64,000 nt of DNA from positions 62,001 to 126,000 of the forward strand of contig JADJYV010000003.1 in the NCBI GenBank assembly GCA_016719575.1, read 5' to 3'. A program made the position numbers and the translations under genes. The stretch's first letter is position 1, and each line of letters starts with the position of its first letter. This DNA comes from Pseudobdellovibrionaceae bacterium. Lineage in GTDB: Bacteria; Bdellovibrionota; Bdellovibrionia; Bdellovibrionales; Bdellovibrionaceae. The notes under the pieces were generated by a model that made no database searches, was not told where the DNA came from, and saw only the letters and a list, made by a program, of their open reading frames with translations. Shown here piece after piece: positions 6,309-15,648 of the stretch.

Positions 6309-8000
6309 ATGAGAATCAACGATTACATACAGTTTATTGCCTATGTTGCATTACTCATAGCAATCACTCCGCCGCTTGGTCGTTTTATGGCTAAGGTTTT
6401 TCAAGGTGAGAAAACTTGGCTTCACAAACCTTTGGGTTGGTTGGAAAATCTGACTTATAAGATTTCTGGTATTAACTCGAAAGAAGAGATGGGCTGGAAG
6501 GGTTATGCCGCAGCTTTTATGGTGTTCCATGTTATTGGAATCATAGTTCTTATGGTTTTCCAGATGACCCAAGCTTGGTTACCACTAAATCCACAAGCTC
6601 TTCCAAATGTTTCGTGGCATTCGGCATTGAATACTTCGGTTAGTTTTATTACCAACACAAACTGGCAAGGGTACTCAGGCGAAGTGACAATGAGTTATTT
6701 GACTCAAATGGCCGCCCTCACTGTGCAGAACTTTTTAAGTGCAGCTTGTGGTATCGCCATCGCCATTGCACTCACTCGTGGGATAGCTCGAAGGTCGTCA
6801 TCTACTATTGGAAACTTTTGGGTTGATACAACTCGAGCTACAATTTACATTCTTTTGCCAATTTGTGTGATCTTTACGCTTATTTTGGTCGGCCAAGGCG
6901 TAGTTCAAACTTTTGCTGCATATATAGATGTCATTACCCTTGAAGGTTTGAAGCAGACAATCGGTTTGGGACCAGCCGCTTCTCAAGTGGCGATAAAAAT
7001 GCTTGGAACTAACGGCGGTGGTTTTTTTAACGCCAATGCGGCTCATCCATTTGAAAACACAACTGCCCTCTCTAATTTTCTTCAGATGTTGTCAATTTTT
7101 TCTATCGGTGGAGCATTGACTTATACCTATGGGATTATGACTAAGTCTCGAAAGCATGGCTGGGTCATTTTCGGAACGATGCTGGCAATGTTTATCGCAT
7201 TTACAACATTTTCTTTAATGTCCGAATACACGACGAATCCAGTTTTCAACCAAGCTGGTATCATGGAAGGAAAAGAGACTCGATTTGGAGTTTTCAACAG
7301 TGTCTTTTTCTCGACCATCACGACATCTGCATCATGCGGAGCTGTGAATGCGATGCACTCATCACTGTCACCATTGTCAGGTGGTATTGCGATGGTCAAC
7401 ATGATGCTTGGTGAGATCATTTTCGGTGGCGTTGGAGCGGGTCTTTATGGAATGCTTCTTTTTGTCTTGCTGACAGTATTCATTGCCGGTTTGATGGTTG
7501 GAAGAACTCCGGAATACATGGGTAAAAAGATTGAAGCACGTGAGATGACGATGGTCATTCTAGCAATCTTAGCTCCATGCGCTTCAATTCTGATTGGAAC
7601 TGCAATTTCAGCCGTTTCTCCAGCAGCTCTTTCAAGCTTGGCGAATAAAGGGCCTCATGGTTTTTCTGAAATGCTCTATGCCTTTACTTCAGCCGCAGCG
7701 AACAATGGCAGTGCCTTTGCTGGTTTAAGTGCAAATACATTGTATTACAATTTGATGTTGGCAATTGCGATGTTTATAGGTCGATTTGCTATCATCATTC
7801 CAATACTTGCGGTCGCTGGCAGTCTGGCTCAGAAAAAATATTCGCCGCCATCGGCAGGCACATTCGAAACAGATACAGGACTCTTCGCGGTCCTATTGGT
7901 TGGAGTTATTCTGATAGTAGGAGCATTAACTTTCCTTCCTGGTCTGTCATTAGGGCCAATCGTTGAGCATCTTATGATGATCAAAGGTCAAACATTTTAA
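6309..8000 (+). CDS. kdpA: KdpA, K+-binding channel-like subunit
   Basis: At 563 residues it is full length. Four selectivity-filter-like repeats are visible, including NTNWQ, the strongly conserved LGTNGGGFFNANAAHPFENT, TSASCGAVNAMHSS and AAANNGSAFAGL. About ten transmembrane helices are predicted. KdpA takes K+ from the periplasm and passes it through an intersubunit tunnel to KdpB. It follows kdpF by 7 bp and kdpB starts 10 bp later with GAGGTAA as binding site, so the operon is tightly packed. Confidence 0.98.
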   Translation: MRINDYIQFIAYVALLIAITPPLGRFMAKVFQGEKTWLHKPLGWLENLTYKISGINSKEEMGWKGYAAAFMVFHVIGIIVLMVFQMTQAWLPLNPQALPNVSWHSALNTSVSFITNTNWQGYSGEVTMSYLTQMAALTVQNFLSAACGIAIAIALTRGIARRSSSTIGNFWVDTTRATIYILLPICVIFTLILVGQGVVQTFAAYIDVITLEGLKQTIGLGPAASQVAIKMLGTNGGGFFNANAAHPFENTTALSNFLQMLSIFSIGGALTYTYGIMTKSRKHGWVIFGTMLAMFIAFTTFSLMSEYTTNPVFNQAGIMEGKETRFGVFNSVFFSTITTSASCGAVNAMHSSLSPLSGGIAMVNMMLGEIIFGGVGAGLYGMLLFVLLTVFIAGLMVGRTPEYMGKKIEAREMTMVILAILAPCASILIGTAISAVSPAALSSLANKGPHGFSEMLYAFTSAAANNGSAFAGLSANTLYYNLMLAIAMFIGRFAIIIPILAVAGSLAQKKYSPPSAGTFETDTGLFAVLLVGVILIVGALTFLPGLSLGPIVEHLMMIKGQTF

Positions 8001-8010
8001 GAGGTAATAT

Positions 8011-10098
8011 ATGTCTGAAGTTAATCAAAACCCATTGTTCGATACAAAACTTGTAGTGCCAGCCCTGAAAGAATCATTTCTAAAGTTGGACCCACGAGTA
8101 CAAATGAAAAATCCTGTCATGTTTGTCACCCTCATCGGTGCATTCATGACGACCGTGTACGTGATTTTTAACATTGGTCATGGCTCGAAGTTTTTTGAAT
8201 TTCAAATTTCACTCTGGCTATGGTTTACGGTCCTTTTTGCCAATTTTGCTGAGGCTATTGCTGAAGGGCGGGGAAAAGCTCAGGCAGAAAGTTTGAAAAA
8301 AACCCGGACTCAAACTATTGCACGACTTATGAGTGGCAAAAGTGAGTCAAAAATTAGTGCCGCAGATCTTAAGAAGGGAAATGTCGTTGTCTGTGAAGCC
8401 GGGGATATAGTTCCTGGAGATGGCGAGGTCATTGAAGGTATCGCCAGTGTTGATGAGTCGGCCATTACTGGTGAATCTGCCCCTGTTATTCGTGAATCCG
8501 GTGGGGATCGTAGCGCGGTCACTGGTGGTACCCGAGTTATCAGTGATCGCATCCTCATTCGCATAACAGCGGAGGCGGGGAACAGTTTTTTAGATCGAAT
8601 GATCGCATTGGTCGAGGGAGCAAAAAGACAAAAAACTCCGAATGAAATCGCTCTGAGTATTGTATTGGCGGGTCTTACAATCATATTTGTGCTGGCGGTT
8701 ATGACATTGAAGCCGTTTGCGGACTATAGTGCTGCGGCGGCAGGGCAAGATTTAGGGGCGATTGTTACTGTGCCTGTACTGATTGCTCTTTTAGTTTGTC
8801 TTATTCCAACAACAATTGGTGGTCTGCTGAGTGCGATCGGCATCAGTGGAATGGACCGACTGATTAGACGAAATGTCATAGCAACAAGCGGTCGCGCGGT
8901 TGAAGCTGCCGGAGATATTGATGTCCTTTTACTAGATAAAACCGGAACGATTACTTTGGGTAATCGAATGGCGACAGCCTTTCTTCCAGTAAAAGGAATT
9001 ACAGCTGAAAGACTTGCAGAATCCTCTCAGCTGGCGTCGCTTGCGGATGAAACTGCAGAAGGGCGATCTATTGTGGTCTTAGCAAAAGAAAAATTTTCTA
9101 TGCGGGCAGAAAGTGTTCAGCCCGCTCAGGCTCAGTTCATTCCTTTTTCTGCAAATACTAGGATGAGCGGAATTGATTTTAAAAACACAACGGGTGCAAG
9201 AAGCATTCGTAAAGGTGCAGGTGACTCAGTCAAAGAATATGTGAAAAATCTAGGCGGAAGAATTCCTCAAGATTTGGATGGCTTAGTGGATGGTGTCGCT
9301 AAAAAAGGAGGAACACCTTTAGTAGTAGCTGATGGAAAGGAAATTTTAGGTGTTGTCCAACTTAAGGACATCGTTAAAGGCGGAATTAAGGAACGCTTTT
9401 CCGAACTCAGAAAAATGGGAATTCGAACCGTTATGATTACAGGCGACAATTCCCTGACCGCAGCTGCGATTGCTGCCGAGGCTGGTGTCGATGATTTCAT
9501 GGCTCAAGCAACTCCCGAAACTAAGTTGAAGCGCATACGCGATGAGCAGGCAATGGGGCACCTCGTGGCAATGACAGGAGATGGTACCAATGATGCCCCT
9601 GCTTTAGCTCAAGCCGATGTCGGTGTGGCAATGAACACTGGAACGCAGGCAGCTCGTGAAGCTGGAAACATGGTAGATCTGGACAGCAACCCTACGAAGC
9701 TGATTGAAATTGTTGAAATTGGAAAACAGCTCTTAATGACAAGAGGATCGTTGACGACATTTAGTATTGCCAATGATGTGGCAAAATATTTTGCGATTCT
9801 TCCTGCACTATTCAGCACCCTTTATATTATTCAGGGTACAAAGGAAGGACCATTGGCAGTGTTAAACGTGATGAAGCTAGTGTCTCCGCAGAGCGCAATT
9901 TTGAGTGCTGTGATTTTCAATGCACTCGTCATTGTCGCATTGATCCCGCTAGCACTTAAAGGTGTGCCTTATCGTGCTGAAGGGTCATCGGCAGTTCTTA
10001 AAAGAAATTTATTAATATATGGTGTTGGCGGTATTATCATTCCATTTGTTGGAATAAAACTGATTGATATCGTTATTACGTCTATTGGTTTGGTTTAA
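8011..10098 (+). CDS. kdpB: KdpB, catalytic P-type ATPase subunit
   Basis: The 695-residue protein has all P-type ATPase marks: TGES in the actuator domain, the phosphorylated Asp in DKTGTITLGN at about residue 309, the KGA nucleotide-binding motif (IRKGAGDS) and GDGTNDAPAL in the P domain. Seven transmembrane helices are expected. It hydrolyses ATP to drive K+ uptake with KdpA and KdpC. The gene lies between kdpA (10-bp gap) and kdpC (17-bp gap). Confidence 0.98.
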   Translation: MSEVNQNPLFDTKLVVPALKESFLKLDPRVQMKNPVMFVTLIGAFMTTVYVIFNIGHGSKFFEFQISLWLWFTVLFANFAEAIAEGRGKAQAESLKKTRTQTIARLMSGKSESKISAADLKKGNVVVCEAGDIVPGDGEVIEGIASVDESAITGESAPVIRESGGDRSAVTGGTRVISDRILIRITAEAGNSFLDRMIALVEGAKRQKTPNEIALSIVLAGLTIIFVLAVMTLKPFADYSAAAAGQDLGAIVTVPVLIALLVCLIPTTIGGLLSAIGISGMDRLIRRNVIATSGRAVEAAGDIDVLLLDKTGTITLGNRMATAFLPVKGITAERLAESSQLASLADETAEGRSIVVLAKEKFSMRAESVQPAQAQFIPFSANTRMSGIDFKNTTGARSIRKGAGDSVKEYVKNLGGRIPQDLDGLVDGVAKKGGTPLVVADGKEILGVVQLKDIVKGGIKERFSELRKMGIRTVMITGDNSLTAAAIAAEAGVDDFMAQATPETKLKRIRDEQAMGHLVAMTGDGTNDAPALAQADVGVAMNTGTQAAREAGNMVDLDSNPTKLIEIVEIGKQLLMTRGSLTTFSIANDVAKYFAILPALFSTLYIIQGTKEGPLAVLNVMKLVSPQSAILSAVIFNALVIVALIPLALKGVPYRAEGSSAVLKRNLLIYGVGGIIIPFVGIKLIDIVITSIGLV

Positions 10099-10115
10099 GC
10101 CAAAGGGAGTTTTTT

Positions 10116-10766
10116 ATGAAATATATAATGCCTGCAATTCGATTCAAACTTTTTATGATAGTCTTACTTGGTTTGATTTACCCCTTTGCAATGACGGGAA
10201 TTTCTCAAGTTATATTCCCACGTCAGGCAAGCGGAGATTTTTTAAATCGTGGCGGTCAAGTCGTTGGCTCTCGACTGATTGCTCAGAAGTTTGAGAAACC
10301 TGAATATTTTTGGTCTAGGCCCTCAGGTGTCGACTACAATCCGTTGCCATCTGGCGGCTCCAATCAAGGGCAAGCAAGTGCTGATCTTAAGAAAGTTGTT
10401 GATGAGCGGAAAGTTAAACTTAAGGCAGCTCATCCCGACCAAACGGGAGAGCCTCCACAAGACCTACTTTTTGCTTCAGGTAGTGGAATAGACCCACACA
10501 TTAGTCCAGGCGCTGCTCAGTACCAACTGCAACGTGTGGCAAAAGCAAGGAATATTACTATTGAGCAAGTACAAAAGCTCATAGACCAAGCTAGCGAAGG
10601 ACGACAATTGGGCATTCTTGGCGAGCCGACAGTGAACGTACTAGCCCTCAACCTTTCGCTTGATAAGGCTCAAGGAATTGAGACAGCTCCTGTGCTTGCG
10701 CCAACTCCGGCCCAGCCTGCAGCTCCTGAAAATGCTACGCCTTCGGCACCAGTTGAGACAAAATAG
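10116..10766 (+). CDS. kdpC: KdpC, K+-ATPase assembly subunit with Pro/Ala-rich tail
   Basis: One N-terminal transmembrane helix (FKLFMIVLLGLIYPFAMTGI) is followed by a periplasmic domain with the family motifs YFWSRPSGVDYNPLPSGGSN and LLFASGSGIDPHISPGAAQYQ. At 216 residues it is longer than the usual 190 or so because of a C-terminal low-complexity tail (PVLAPTPAQPAAPENATPSA). KdpC increases ATP affinity of KdpB. The tail may tether the periplasmic domain to another envelope part; this is speculation. Confidence 0.96.
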   Translation: MKYIMPAIRFKLFMIVLLGLIYPFAMTGISQVIFPRQASGDFLNRGGQVVGSRLIAQKFEKPEYFWSRPSGVDYNPLPSGGSNQGQASADLKKVVDERKVKLKAAHPDQTGEPPQDLLFASGSGIDPHISPGAAQYQLQRVAKARNITIEQVQKLIDQASEGRQLGILGEPTVNVLALNLSLDKAQGIETAPVLAPTPAQPAAPENATPSAPVETK

Positions 10767-10785
10767 TATGTACTAGGAGATTCAT

Positions 10786-13485
10786 TTGAATTCTGATAAC
10801 AGACCCGATCCAGATGCACTTTTAAGTGCTCTGGATGAGGAAGAAAAAAATCAAAAACAAGGACAGCTCCGAATTTTTTTGGGAATGTCGGCTGGTGTTG
10901 GCAAAACTTATGCAATGCTTCGTGCAGCTCATCAAAAGTTAAACGAAGGGGCCGATGTTGTTGTAGGGGTTGTTGAGACTCACGGCAGAGCTGAGACAGT
11001 TGCACTGACAGAGGGTCTGCCGGTTATTCAGAAAAAGAGAGTTGAGTATCGAGGCACAGCACTTGAGGAGATGGATCTAGAAGAGATTCTTCGAAGGCGA
11101 CCAGAACTCGTAGTTGTTGATGAATTGGCCCACACCAACGTCCCCGGATCAAGACATGAAAAGCGATATCAGGATGTATTGGAAATCCTTGATGCTAATA
11201 TTGATGTTTACACAGCATTTAATGTTCAGCATCTTGAAAGTCGTAAAGACTCGGTCGAAGCAATTACAGGGATTCCGATTCGTGAGACCGTGCCTGACAG
11301 CATGTTGGAGCGAGCGAGCCAAGTTGAACTGGTGGACATTGCACCTTCTGAGCTTCTAAAGAGATTAAAAGAAGGAAAAGTTTATCTTGGTGATAAGGCG
11401 GATCGAGCGGCGCAGAACTTCTTCAAAGAAGACAAGCTCACCGCACTTCGTGAAATTGCGCTGAGAATGACGGCAGAGCGTGTTGATCAGGATTTACAAA
11501 AATTTGTCAGCATTAGAGCTGAGGGTAACCCCTGGCAGACTAATGAAAGGCTGTTAGTTGCAGTCAGCCATAGCCCCTATTCAGAAAAATTGATCCGAGC
11601 TACAAGGCGGCTCGCCTACAACCTTGAGGCTCCGTGGATCGCATTGCATGTTGATACTGGAATTTCATTAAATGACACAGACCAAGCTCAATTGGTAAAA
11701 AACCTTAATCTTGCCCGCGAACTTAAGGCAGAAGTGATAACCACCACTGAAGTTGATGTGCCTTCTGCTGTGCGAAGAATTTGTAGAGTAAAGAATGTTA
11801 CTCAGGTTGTTGTCGGTCGGCCAACTCGAAGATGGTTTCGGGATGTCATTGAAAGAGGAAATCTCTTGGAGCGGCTTGTTCGTGAAAGTCTAGAGGTTGA
11901 TGTGCACATCATTCGACAAGAGGGAATCTCGCTAATTCGACCAAGCCTCATAGATGAACTATCCTACTATCGTTCAAAAACGGGTCTAGTTAAATATTGG
12001 TACACTTTCTGTGCAATTGTTGGAGTAGGTATTGTTAGTGCAATTCTTGACGGCTTCATAGGCTATCGAGCTGTTGGGTTTATTTTTCTTTTAGCGGCAA
12101 TTGTTGTTGGAATGTTTGGCTCCATCGGAGCTGTTATTTTTGCAGCAAGCATGAGTGCTCTAATATGGAACTATTTTTTTATTCCTCCAAGATTCACGTT
12201 TGCCATCAACAACACTGAAGATTTCTTGATGTGCATTGCGTTCTTTGGCGTTGCTTTGATCACGGGATTTTTAACCAATCGGATTCGTTTTCACGAAAAA
12301 GTGATGCGTGAGCGTGAAGAACGAACAAATGTCCTTTACGAGGTTCTTAAAGACATAGCAAATGCGACCGAGAAATCGGATTTTTTAACTAAGGTTACAG
12401 AAAGAGTTGGCGCATTGTTGGAAGCTTCTTGCGGAGTCGTCTTGAAGTCGAATCAGGGTAAGCTTGAGTTTGAAGATGCTAAATCTTATTCTGTTCGCCT
12501 CAACGAGAAAGATCAGGCAGTTGCTCAATGGTGCTTTGAAAATAAGAAATCGGCTGGCTGGTCTACAGATACTCTTGCGCAATCCCGTGCGCTGTTCTTA
12601 CCTCTCAAGGGTACTTCGGAAACTGTCGGAGTATTTGTTTTTCAGCCAACAAAGAAATCTCGAAAACTTGATCTTGAGAAAGAAAGTCTTCTTTTTTCTA
12701 TTGTTCGACAGCTCAGTGTTTCAATAGAAAAGCATTTTCTAACTAAGCGTTTTGCTGAAACTCAACGATTGAAGGATTCTGAGGAGCTTCATCAGACTTT
12801 ATTAAATTCAATTTCTCATGAAATGAGAACGCCACTTACCGCTATTCTTGGCGCAGCGTCGGCATTAGAAAGTGATGAGCTTACTGGCGGAAATAGATAC
12901 GTAAAAGAAGTTGCCTCTGGATTGCATGATGCCGGCGACCGATTGAATCGTGTTATTGAAAATCTGTTGGATATGAGTCGACTTAATTCTGGTGTATTGT
13001 CATTGAAATTAGAATGGCACGACTTCAACGACCTATTTAGTGTAGTTGTAAAAAAGCTTCAAAAACTACTAGCTCAACATAAAGTTCTAATTAATTTTTT
13101 AGACGAAGTTTATTTAGTAAAAATGGATTACAGACTTATGGAACACGCCCTATCCAACCTTATTTTAAACGCCGCGATATATTCTCCTGTTGGGACCGAA
13201 ATTAGAATTACACAGAAGAAAACAGACTCTCATTTTGTTGTAGAAATTGAAGACCAAGGGTCTGGCATACCAGAGGAGTCAAAAGATAAAATCTTCGACA
13301 AGTTTTATCGTGTGCCAGGAAGCCCTACCGGGGGGACAGGCTTGGGGCTTTCAATTGTCAAAAGTATCGTTGAGTTACATAAAGGGACAGTTAGTGTTCA
13401 TAACATTAAACCGCACGGCGCTTGTTTTGTTATCGCACTGCCTCTTGAGACTCAGCCTAGAGTGCCAGGGGAGGTTGAGACGTGA
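10786..13485 (+). CDS. kdpD: KdpD, turgor/K+-sensing histidine kinase
   Basis: The 899-residue protein starts at TTG 10786, five bases after TAGGAGA. Domains in order: KdpD N-domain with Walker A (GMSAGVGKTYAML) at about 30-240, a universal-stress-like domain at about 250-370, four transmembrane helices at about 400-500, a GAF-like region at about 520-650, HisKA with the phosphorylated His at about 678 (SISHEMRTPLTAIL), and HATPase (NLILNAAIYSP, GTGLGLSIVKSIV). It phosphorylates KdpE under K+ limitation. kdpE overlaps its stop by 4 bp (GTGA), so translation is coupled. Confidence 0.97.
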   Translation: MNSDNRPDPDALLSALDEEEKNQKQGQLRIFLGMSAGVGKTYAMLRAAHQKLNEGADVVVGVVETHGRAETVALTEGLPVIQKKRVEYRGTALEEMDLEEILRRRPELVVVDELAHTNVPGSRHEKRYQDVLEILDANIDVYTAFNVQHLESRKDSVEAITGIPIRETVPDSMLERASQVELVDIAPSELLKRLKEGKVYLGDKADRAAQNFFKEDKLTALREIALRMTAERVDQDLQKFVSIRAEGNPWQTNERLLVAVSHSPYSEKLIRATRRLAYNLEAPWIALHVDTGISLNDTDQAQLVKNLNLARELKAEVITTTEVDVPSAVRRICRVKNVTQVVVGRPTRRWFRDVIERGNLLERLVRESLEVDVHIIRQEGISLIRPSLIDELSYYRSKTGLVKYWYTFCAIVGVGIVSAILDGFIGYRAVGFIFLLAAIVVGMFGSIGAVIFAASMSALIWNYFFIPPRFTFAINNTEDFLMCIAFFGVALITGFLTNRIRFHEKVMREREERTNVLYEVLKDIANATEKSDFLTKVTERVGALLEASCGVVLKSNQGKLEFEDAKSYSVRLNEKDQAVAQWCFENKKSAGWSTDTLAQSRALFLPLKGTSETVGVFVFQPTKKSRKLDLEKESLLFSIVRQLSVSIEKHFLTKRFAETQRLKDSEELHQTLLNSISHEMRTPLTAILGAASALESDELTGGNRYVKEVASGLHDAGDRLNRVIENLLDMSRLNSGVLSLKLEWHDFNDLFSVVVKKLQKLLAQHKVLINFLDEVYLVKMDYRLMEHALSNLILNAAIYSPVGTEIRITQKKTDSHFVVEIEDQGSGIPEESKDKIFDKFYRVPGSPTGGTGLGLSIVKSIVELHKGTVSVHNIKPHGACFVIALPLETQPRVPGEVET

Positions 13486-14162
13486 GCAATGATATTCGAA
13501 TTCTTTTGATTGATGATGAGCAGGCGATTCGAAATATTGTTAGGATGAGCCTTGAAGCAAACGGTTATAAAATTTGTGAAGCTATTGATGGAAAGTCAGG
13601 TATTGAAAAAGTATCTGAGTTTCATCCGCATCTTGTACTTCTTGATTTGGGCTTGCCTGATATTAATGGATTAGAAGTTTTGAAGATGCTGAGAAAATGG
13701 ACTAGAGTTCCTATTATTATTTTGACCGTGACTGATGAGGAGCAGGTGAAAGTTCAGCTATTGGATGCTGGAGCTGATGACTATTTGACCAAGCCATTCG
13801 GCGCTAGTGAACTACTGGCTCGTGTGCGGGTGGCATTGAGAAATATTGGTTTGATCGAGGCCACTCCTGTCTTTAAATCAGATGAGTTGGAAGTTGATTT
13901 GTCGCAGAAAAAAGTAATTGTCGCAGGTAAAGAAGTCAAATTAACGGCAACGGAATATGAAGTACTTTCGAGATTGGTCAGAGATCATGGAAAGGTTATT
14001 TCGCAGATGCAGCTATTAAAACAAATTTGGGGAAGTAATGCTGAAGATCAGAGTCATTATCTTCGAATTTATGTTAATCAATTAAGAAAAAAAATAGAGA
14101 AAAATCCATCCGAGCCAAAGCATCTTTTGACTGAGCCAGGTGTTGGCTATCGACTTATTTAA
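13482..14162 (+). CDS. kdpE: KdpE, OmpR-type response regulator
   Basis: The 226-residue protein starts at GTG 13482, overlapping kdpD. The receiver domain has the acidic pair (IDDE), the phosphoacceptor Asp at about 55 (VLLDLGLPDI), Thr in ILTVTDE and Lys in LTKPFG. The C-terminal winged helix (LTATEYEVLSRLVRDHGKVI, YLRIYVNQLRKKIE) binds DNA. Its likely targets here are the identical sites before the porin and before kdpF. It is the last gene before the right 36-bp repeat. Confidence 0.97.
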   Translation: MSNDIRILLIDDEQAIRNIVRMSLEANGYKICEAIDGKSGIEKVSEFHPHLVLLDLGLPDINGLEVLKMLRKWTRVPIIILTVTDEEQVKVQLLDAGADDYLTKPFGASELLARVRVALRNIGLIEATPVFKSDELEVDLSQKKVIVAGKEVKLTATEYEVLSRLVRDHGKVISQMQLLKQIWGSNAEDQSHYLRIYVNQLRKKIEKNPSEPKHLLTEPGVGYRLI

Positions 14163-14192
14163 CAAAATCAGGCCACCTTAATATATTCAATG

Positions 14193-14228
14193 CACGCAGT
14201 TCGAAACTCCTCAAGTTGGGCGCACCAA
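14193..14228 (+). repeat. 36-bp direct repeat, right copy, flanking the porin-kdp block
   Basis: It matches 4662-4697 at 35 of 36 positions in the same orientation and begins 31 bp after the kdpE stop. Sequences outside the 36 bp do not match, so the repeat has sharp edges. With the left copy it brackets exactly the porin and kdp genes (about 9.5 kb). Confidence 0.75.
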
Positions 14229-14260
14229 CTTTAAAATCATTTGAATACTTTGGCGAAATT

Positions 14261-14415
14261 TTATTTTTCAGACAGATCAGAGGGTCTTTTGCATGGAGTG
14301 CATTCTTCGTGTCCTTCAAAAATCACGTTTCCAATTAAAAATGATTTACCAACTAAAGATAGAAGGCCTACATCAGTTGAAACTACAATATTTCTTCGGG
14401 TTTCAGCTTCGCCAA
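14261..14415 (-). pseudogene. MOSC-domain protein fragment
   Basis: Read on the minus strand, this stretch encodes GEAETRRNIVVS, then VGKSFLIGNVIFEGHEECTP and CKRPSDLSEK. The order GE..RRNIVV, L..LVGK.F.IG...FEG...C.PC is the core of MOSC domains (molybdenum cofactor sulfurase C-terminal family), including the conserved Cys of the PC motif. Both ends are missing: the 5' side runs into an HNH-element remnant and the 3' side stops 33 bp from the 36-bp repeat. It is a dead fragment, probably cut by insertion of the neighbouring elements. Confidence 0.65.
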
Positions 14416-14420
14416 ATCCT

Positions 14421-14669
14421 GAATCTGCGATCTCTTTAAAAACAAAACGCCATCTGCTAGCGAAGGCACGCAATGCTTGCGAATACAAAGACACACGCAC
14501 TGGACGGATATGCCAAGCCAATTTCCAGCATGAGGTGGACCACATAAAACCTCTGGCATTAGGGGGAGTTCAGGGTACTGAAAATCTCCGGATACTCTGT
14601 CGAGCCCACAATCAACTGGCGGCAAAAAAGTCAGGACTGCGGCGCTTGCGTCTGGGGCATCATCCCTGA
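14421..14669 (+). pseudogene. HNH endonuclease C-terminal fragment
   Basis: About 82 residues from LKTKRHLLAKARNACEYKDT to LRLGHHP correspond to the last quarter of the intact HNH protein at 20576-21532. The HNH residues (CEYK, CQANFQ, EVDHIKP, ENLRILCRAHN) are intact, but the N-terminal DNA-binding part is absent. An open frame extends upstream to TTG 14241, but that part is antisense to the MOSC fragment, so the long frame is chimeric and not a real gene. Confidence 0.7.
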
Positions 14670-14715
14670 CGAATTCTTTTTCAAATGGCCCAACCCCGCA
14701 TAAAACCGGAAAGGG
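14421..14715 (+). mobile_element. Truncated remnant of the HNH element (third copy, inverted)
   Basis: From about 14421 the sequence matches the 3' half of the HNH gene at 20576 and continues through the same element end, finishing in CCGGAAAGGG at 14706-14715 (reverse of CCCTTTCCGG). It is inverted relative to the other two copies. The 5' half of the HNH gene and the other element end are gone. The coding part (14421-14669) keeps the whole HNH core: YTDTRTGR-like CxxC region, VDHIKPLALGG and NLRILCRAHNQLA. No flanking target duplication can be seen. Confidence 0.75.
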
Positions 14716-14746
14716 GTGAGCCCCTGCCCAAAAACGGCTCACCTTT
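14715..14746 (+). terminator. Hairpin at the end of the HNH remnant
   Basis: GGTGAGCC (14715-14722) pairs with GGCTCACC (14736-14743) around a 13-base loop, followed by TTTGTATAAATTTT. It may end transcripts from either side. Confidence 0.5.
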
Positions 14747-14859
14747 GTATAAATTTTAGAGGGTGACCTTTATGACGAGGCCTTTTGGACTTTTGCCAAA
14801 ATGGATGCTAAAACGGAGCAAAACACCGACTTCTGTTTTTTTAATAATCTGAGGTTAAA

Positions 14860-15417
14860 ATGAAGAAATTAATGACCCTGTCTCTATTAGTAATTTTTCC
14901 GGCTTTATGTTTTGCGGGTGGTGGTGGCGGCGGCCCGTCTAAGGAATGTGCACGAGAGATGCGGGAGCTGCTTTTCAAATGTACGATCACATCTGTAATC
15001 GAAAAAAATGGTGGCATCGGGAGTGGTGGGAATATTGATTTTATTAATTCTGAGTTGAATAAGCTGATAACTGTGACAAATTCCAACAAAACAACAGTCA
15101 ATTTTACGAGATGTGCTGCCGATGACTATGAAATGATTTATGTTAACATTGATGCGGCAACACCGTCGATATTTTCAAATTCAACTTTCTACCAGAACCG
15201 CCAGTCTCCTCAACACCCAAAAACAGTCAGACGCTTTAATGTGGGCAGCTTTCTCAGTTCGATTAGGGAGGGGTTGGATTTTCCACTCATAGATTCCATT
15301 AAGTTTGAGCTCGATGAAGAAAAACATATCCTCACCATGAGGGAGTATGTATACACCGGATGGAGCGACGGCCCTCAGTCCCAGCACTTTGATTACGCAA
15401 AAGTGGTTTGTGAATAA
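14860..15417 (+). CDS. Secreted hypothetical protein with Gly-rich N-terminus, 185 aa
   Basis: A signal peptide (KKLMTLSLLVIFPALCFA) is followed directly by six glycines. The mature part has four cysteines spaced for possible disulfides (ECAREM, FKCTI, FTRCAADD, KVVCE). ATG 14860 is preceded by a weak GAGG. No family is recognised. The poly-Gly start right after the cleavage site is unusual. The likely location is periplasm or exterior. Confidence 0.7.
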   Translation: MKKLMTLSLLVIFPALCFAGGGGGGPSKECAREMRELLFKCTITSVIEKNGGIGSGGNIDFINSELNKLITVTNSNKTTVNFTRCAADDYEMIYVNIDAATPSIFSNSTFYQNRQSPQHPKTVRRFNVGSFLSSIREGLDFPLIDSIKFELDEEKHILTMREYVYTGWSDGPQSQHFDYAKVVCE

Positions 15418-15648
15418 ATCTGCCGGCCTATATGGTCCTTCTGTAAGGCCTAGAAATTGAAGCCCTTAGTTGCTGCTGGCTGAGCCGCCTCGGGGGCAAA
15501 GATCTCCGATTAAATTCAATCAAGAAACCTCATACTCGCGGTCTAGACGTTGGGCTAAAGAAGTACCCTCGTCCACCTTTCTTCTGTCACTCCTTATTCT
15601 TCAAATTTAGAATTAGATGGTGGTGCTTTTGATTTGATCGAGGTGTTG

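Noticed and set aside
9267..9818. Minus-strand frames within kdpB
   Set aside because: No ribosome sites and complete overlap with conserved P-type ATPase motifs.
14241..14669. 142-residue frame as one HNH protein
   Set aside because: Its first half is antisense to a clear MOSC fragment and only the second half matches the HNH protein, so it is a chance fusion of fragments.
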